Assembly: GCA_028554795.2 (NCBI GenBank)
Contig: CM068842.1
Coordinates: 26,012,590-26,076,589, forward strand
Length of the DNA stretch: 64,000 nt
Reading direction: 5' to 3'
DNA from: Sinohyriopsis cumingii
Taxonomy: Eukaryota; Mollusca; Bivalvia; Unionida; Unionidae
Shown here: piece by piece, positions 61,790 to 64,000 of the stretch
How positions within the stretch are numbered: the first letter of the stretch is position 1
Layout: every line of letters begins with the position of its first letter
Program-made: the position numbers and the translations under genes
The notes under the pieces: generated by a model
The model's input: only the letters and a program-made list of their open reading frames with translations
What the model was told of the DNA's origin: nothing
Database searches by the model: none

Positions 61790-62700
61790 CTCAGATGAGT
61801 TGTCTGATATGCTGCAATTTAGCAAGCATAATAAAGGGTATAAATATTTATTAACCGTGCTAGATACAGTTAGTAAATATGCAATGCAAAACTACCAAAG
61901 AACAAAACTGGAATTAATAAAACATATGCGTTTTACGAATTTATAGCAACAAGAAAACCAGAAAAACTTTCGGTAGACTAAGGAACAGCATTTAGCAATA
62001 AAACATTGGAGAAATAGCATCTTCGCAAGCCAAGGATCCGATATGCTAACCCTGTAGATAGGGTTATTATATCGGAACCTTGGTTAGCAAAGATGGATAA
62101 AAAGTTAATTGATAATAATGCTGAAAGGCGGTGGTTGCTGAACTCTTTAATACAATTCTTAAAGGTATAATGTAAAAAAAATTCCACAAACAATACAAAT
62201 AAATATTTAGACGTTTTGCGAAAAATGTTAGAACGATAAAAAAAATACAAGACGTAAAAGTATTATAATGACACCTAATGAGGCCAGCTAACATGAAATG
62301 ATCAAATTGTTTATATGAATCTATGTGGTTATTATATTTTGAAGGAAACAAAAAGCGAAATACAAAATAGATGACATTTGAAGATCTAAAAAAAACCACA
62401 ACAACGTATATTTGAGAAAGGAAATACTCTAAATTGGACAAAAGAAATTCTTAAATAATACATCAGATATACTAACCCCACTTTTTTATACATAAAAATG
62501 TAAAATGTGAGAAGAAAAAAATTACGATACATTATACGTTGCTGAATTACAAAAGCCTAAACAAGAAATTGTTTGGATTGAAAAACATATTAAAACAAGA
62601 TTAAAAGAAAAACAAGCGATTATTGAATGGAAGGGGTATTCCCATAATTCAGTGCATGTTTATCAATGATGATATAGAAAAATGAACAAAATGGAGAAAT
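61790..62700 (+). pseudogene. Polinton/Maverick-type integrase remnant B with chromodomain
   Basis: Starts CSDELSDMLQFSKHNKGYKY then LLTVLDTVSKYA, with first catalytic Asp retained. The second motif reads VD, stop, GTAFSNKTLE, so the Asp is present but the following Q is a stop and E is A. After the nested MITE (62019-62096) come ELFNTILKGIM, MTPNEA, an AELQKPKQEI linker and a chromodomain-like end WIEKHIKTRLKEKQAIIEWK then GYSHN (about 62573-62665). A chromodomain after the integrase is known for Polintons. Stops, shifts and the insertion inactivate it. It differs clearly from remnant A, so it is a separate insertion. Confidence 0.7.
62019..62096. mobile_element. TIR MITE, family C, ends-only palindrome (nested)
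   Basis: catcttcgcaagccaaggat and its near-complement aaccttggttagcaaagatg flank accctgtagatagggt. The tips match the terminal inverted repeats of the 25274-25772 element, with the interior lost. It interrupts the Polinton-type integrase B. Confidence 0.75.
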
Positions 62701-63146
62701 ATTTGAATGATATTTTTGTAATCGATTTATACCATACTTGTGATGCACACATATATTTTATATTCTTCTGGTAGTACATTAATATAGTCAAATACATATG
62801 ATAATCCAATAACTTTTAATCTACCCGACTTTGTCTAAGAGCACATTCACACATGTATTTAACAATGTCAGCCTTATTTAGAAGATTATACTGTGCTGAG
62901 TAGAAAAAGTAATAATAAGTACGTTATTTGGTTGGTTTACATGATGCTTTTGCAACATATTTTTGGGAAATTGGTAGCTTTAAAAGAGTGATCACGAAAA
63001 TCTAATACTTCTTTAAAATATTTTCCTGTATAGTTGTAAATTTTCCAGATGTGTTATTTAATCTGTTATTAGCCGCATGGACACTAACTTTATCATCAGG
63101 AATAATTATAGCAAAGCATTCTTCAACCAAATGAGATACAAATTGA

Positions 63147-63192
<46 letters not shown>

Positions 63193-63742
63193 TGTGTTTG
63201 TTTTGGTTAAAAATAACTTTATATATTATGTATGCAATTAACGCATATTATAATAGGGATTTCTTTACTTGGCTAAACTACGATATACATCATGGCAATA
63301 TAACATTTTACAGACGCAAAATATATTTTATTTATCATATAAACAAACAGGTGCAAAGAGTCAAGCAGCAATTGCAAAACACTTTCAATTAACAAGAAAT
63401 TTTAGACTTTATGTTATTGGTAAACCAATATCAATAAATTTCTGATAAGCGCTTGCAATGTTAAACTAAAATTAATTTCATTTTGATAATTCTACAAAGG
63501 TGAATGATTTATTTGGTTATTAATAGCTTATAACACATATGAAAGATGGTTATAATAATTGCACAATATATTTATATTATGTTAGAAGATAATTTTTCTG
63601 ATATTGATGATGATTTAAAATTTTAATAAAATAGATTTAAAGGTTTTTACAAAATGAGATCACAAAATTAGGGCTTAATAGCATAAATGTATAAAAATGA
63701 AAAACATTCACGATTAAAGTTTTAAAAAGTTACAATACAATA
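62701..63742. other. no gene seen
   Basis: AT-rich with a (TG)n microsatellite at 63150-63191. Frames reading CVCVCV are artefacts. Confidence 0.5.
63150..63191 (+). repeat. (TG)n microsatellite
   Basis: About 20 TG units. Confidence 0.97.
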
Positions 63743-63745
63743 ATG

Positions 63746-63825
<80 letters not shown>

Positions 63826-63829
63826 AATA
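63743..63829 (+). repeat. compound (AAT)n(AAG)n microsatellite
   Basis: A long AAT run passes directly into AAG units. Confidence 0.97.
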
Positions 63830-64000
63830 AAAATTATTATAACCGAACAATGAAAAATCTTGCCAAAATTTACTAGAATTTTAAAAACAAATCAGTTAAC
63901 TAAAAAAAATTAAGTTAATTTTGAGGATCTTCCATCCGCGGAAAGCAAGAGAGGAATACAAAATACTTTAAAAAAATAATAGCTATTTTTTATACTAAGT

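Overview
The window looks like intronic and intergenic DNA of an invertebrate animal, most likely a mollusc and perhaps a bivalve. The DNA is AT-rich. One host gene with very small exons and introns of about 9.5 kb, 25 kb and perhaps 1.7 kb is recognisable. The rest is dominated by transposon relics, SINEs, MITEs and tandem repeats. Phylum assignment is inference, from repeat motifs that recall bivalve genomes and from the host gene family.

Host gene (minus strand): three exons encode the N-terminus of a TTD14-like (TRPL translocation defect protein 14) P-loop protein. Exon A (53916-54053) ends in RVYKLVLTG. Exon B (29009-29076) carries the P-loop PCGGKTT and ends in GWK. Exon C (19493-19530) continues with VYRSPETALVLM. 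Splice sites and phases agree across all joins. A possible upstream coding exon (55773-55920) is phase-compatible with an acceptor inside exon A. The remaining exons were not found and are presumably beyond position 1.

Layout: 0-10 kb holds a SINE, a piggyBac-like MITE, minisatellites, a zinc-finger/MULE-type transposase relic, and a Penelope-like fold-back with a hammerhead ribozyme candidate. 10.9-12.4 kb is a DIRS-like pol relic (+) whose RNase H catalytic region has expanded into a 38-bp minisatellite and which was later hit by a SINE. 13.0-15.7 kb is a Ty3/gypsy relic (-) with integrase upstream of reverse transcriptase (Gmr1-like order) and the integrase core missing. 20-29 kb has a second piggyBac-like MITE, a 640-bp polypurine minisatellite, another transposase relic, a TIR MITE and pogo/Tigger-like copies head to head. 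29.2-30.8 kb is a hAT-type element with a perfect 8-bp target duplication; part of it recurs at 39.4-40.5 kb. 31-32.7 kb is a satellite and its 93-bp derivative, and 34.0-34.5 kb a 21-bp satellite. 36-38.8 kb has hAT-like transposase and TTF-zinc-finger remnants. 41-44.7 kb has SINEs of two families and a second DIRS-like relic. 57.0-57.7 and 61.8-62.7 kb are two decayed Polinton/Maverick-type integrases, the second with a chromodomain and a nested MITE.

Apart from the TTD14-like exons, almost every long open frame is a repeat artefact or a broken transposon gene. All family calls rest on motif recognition by eye, without database searches.
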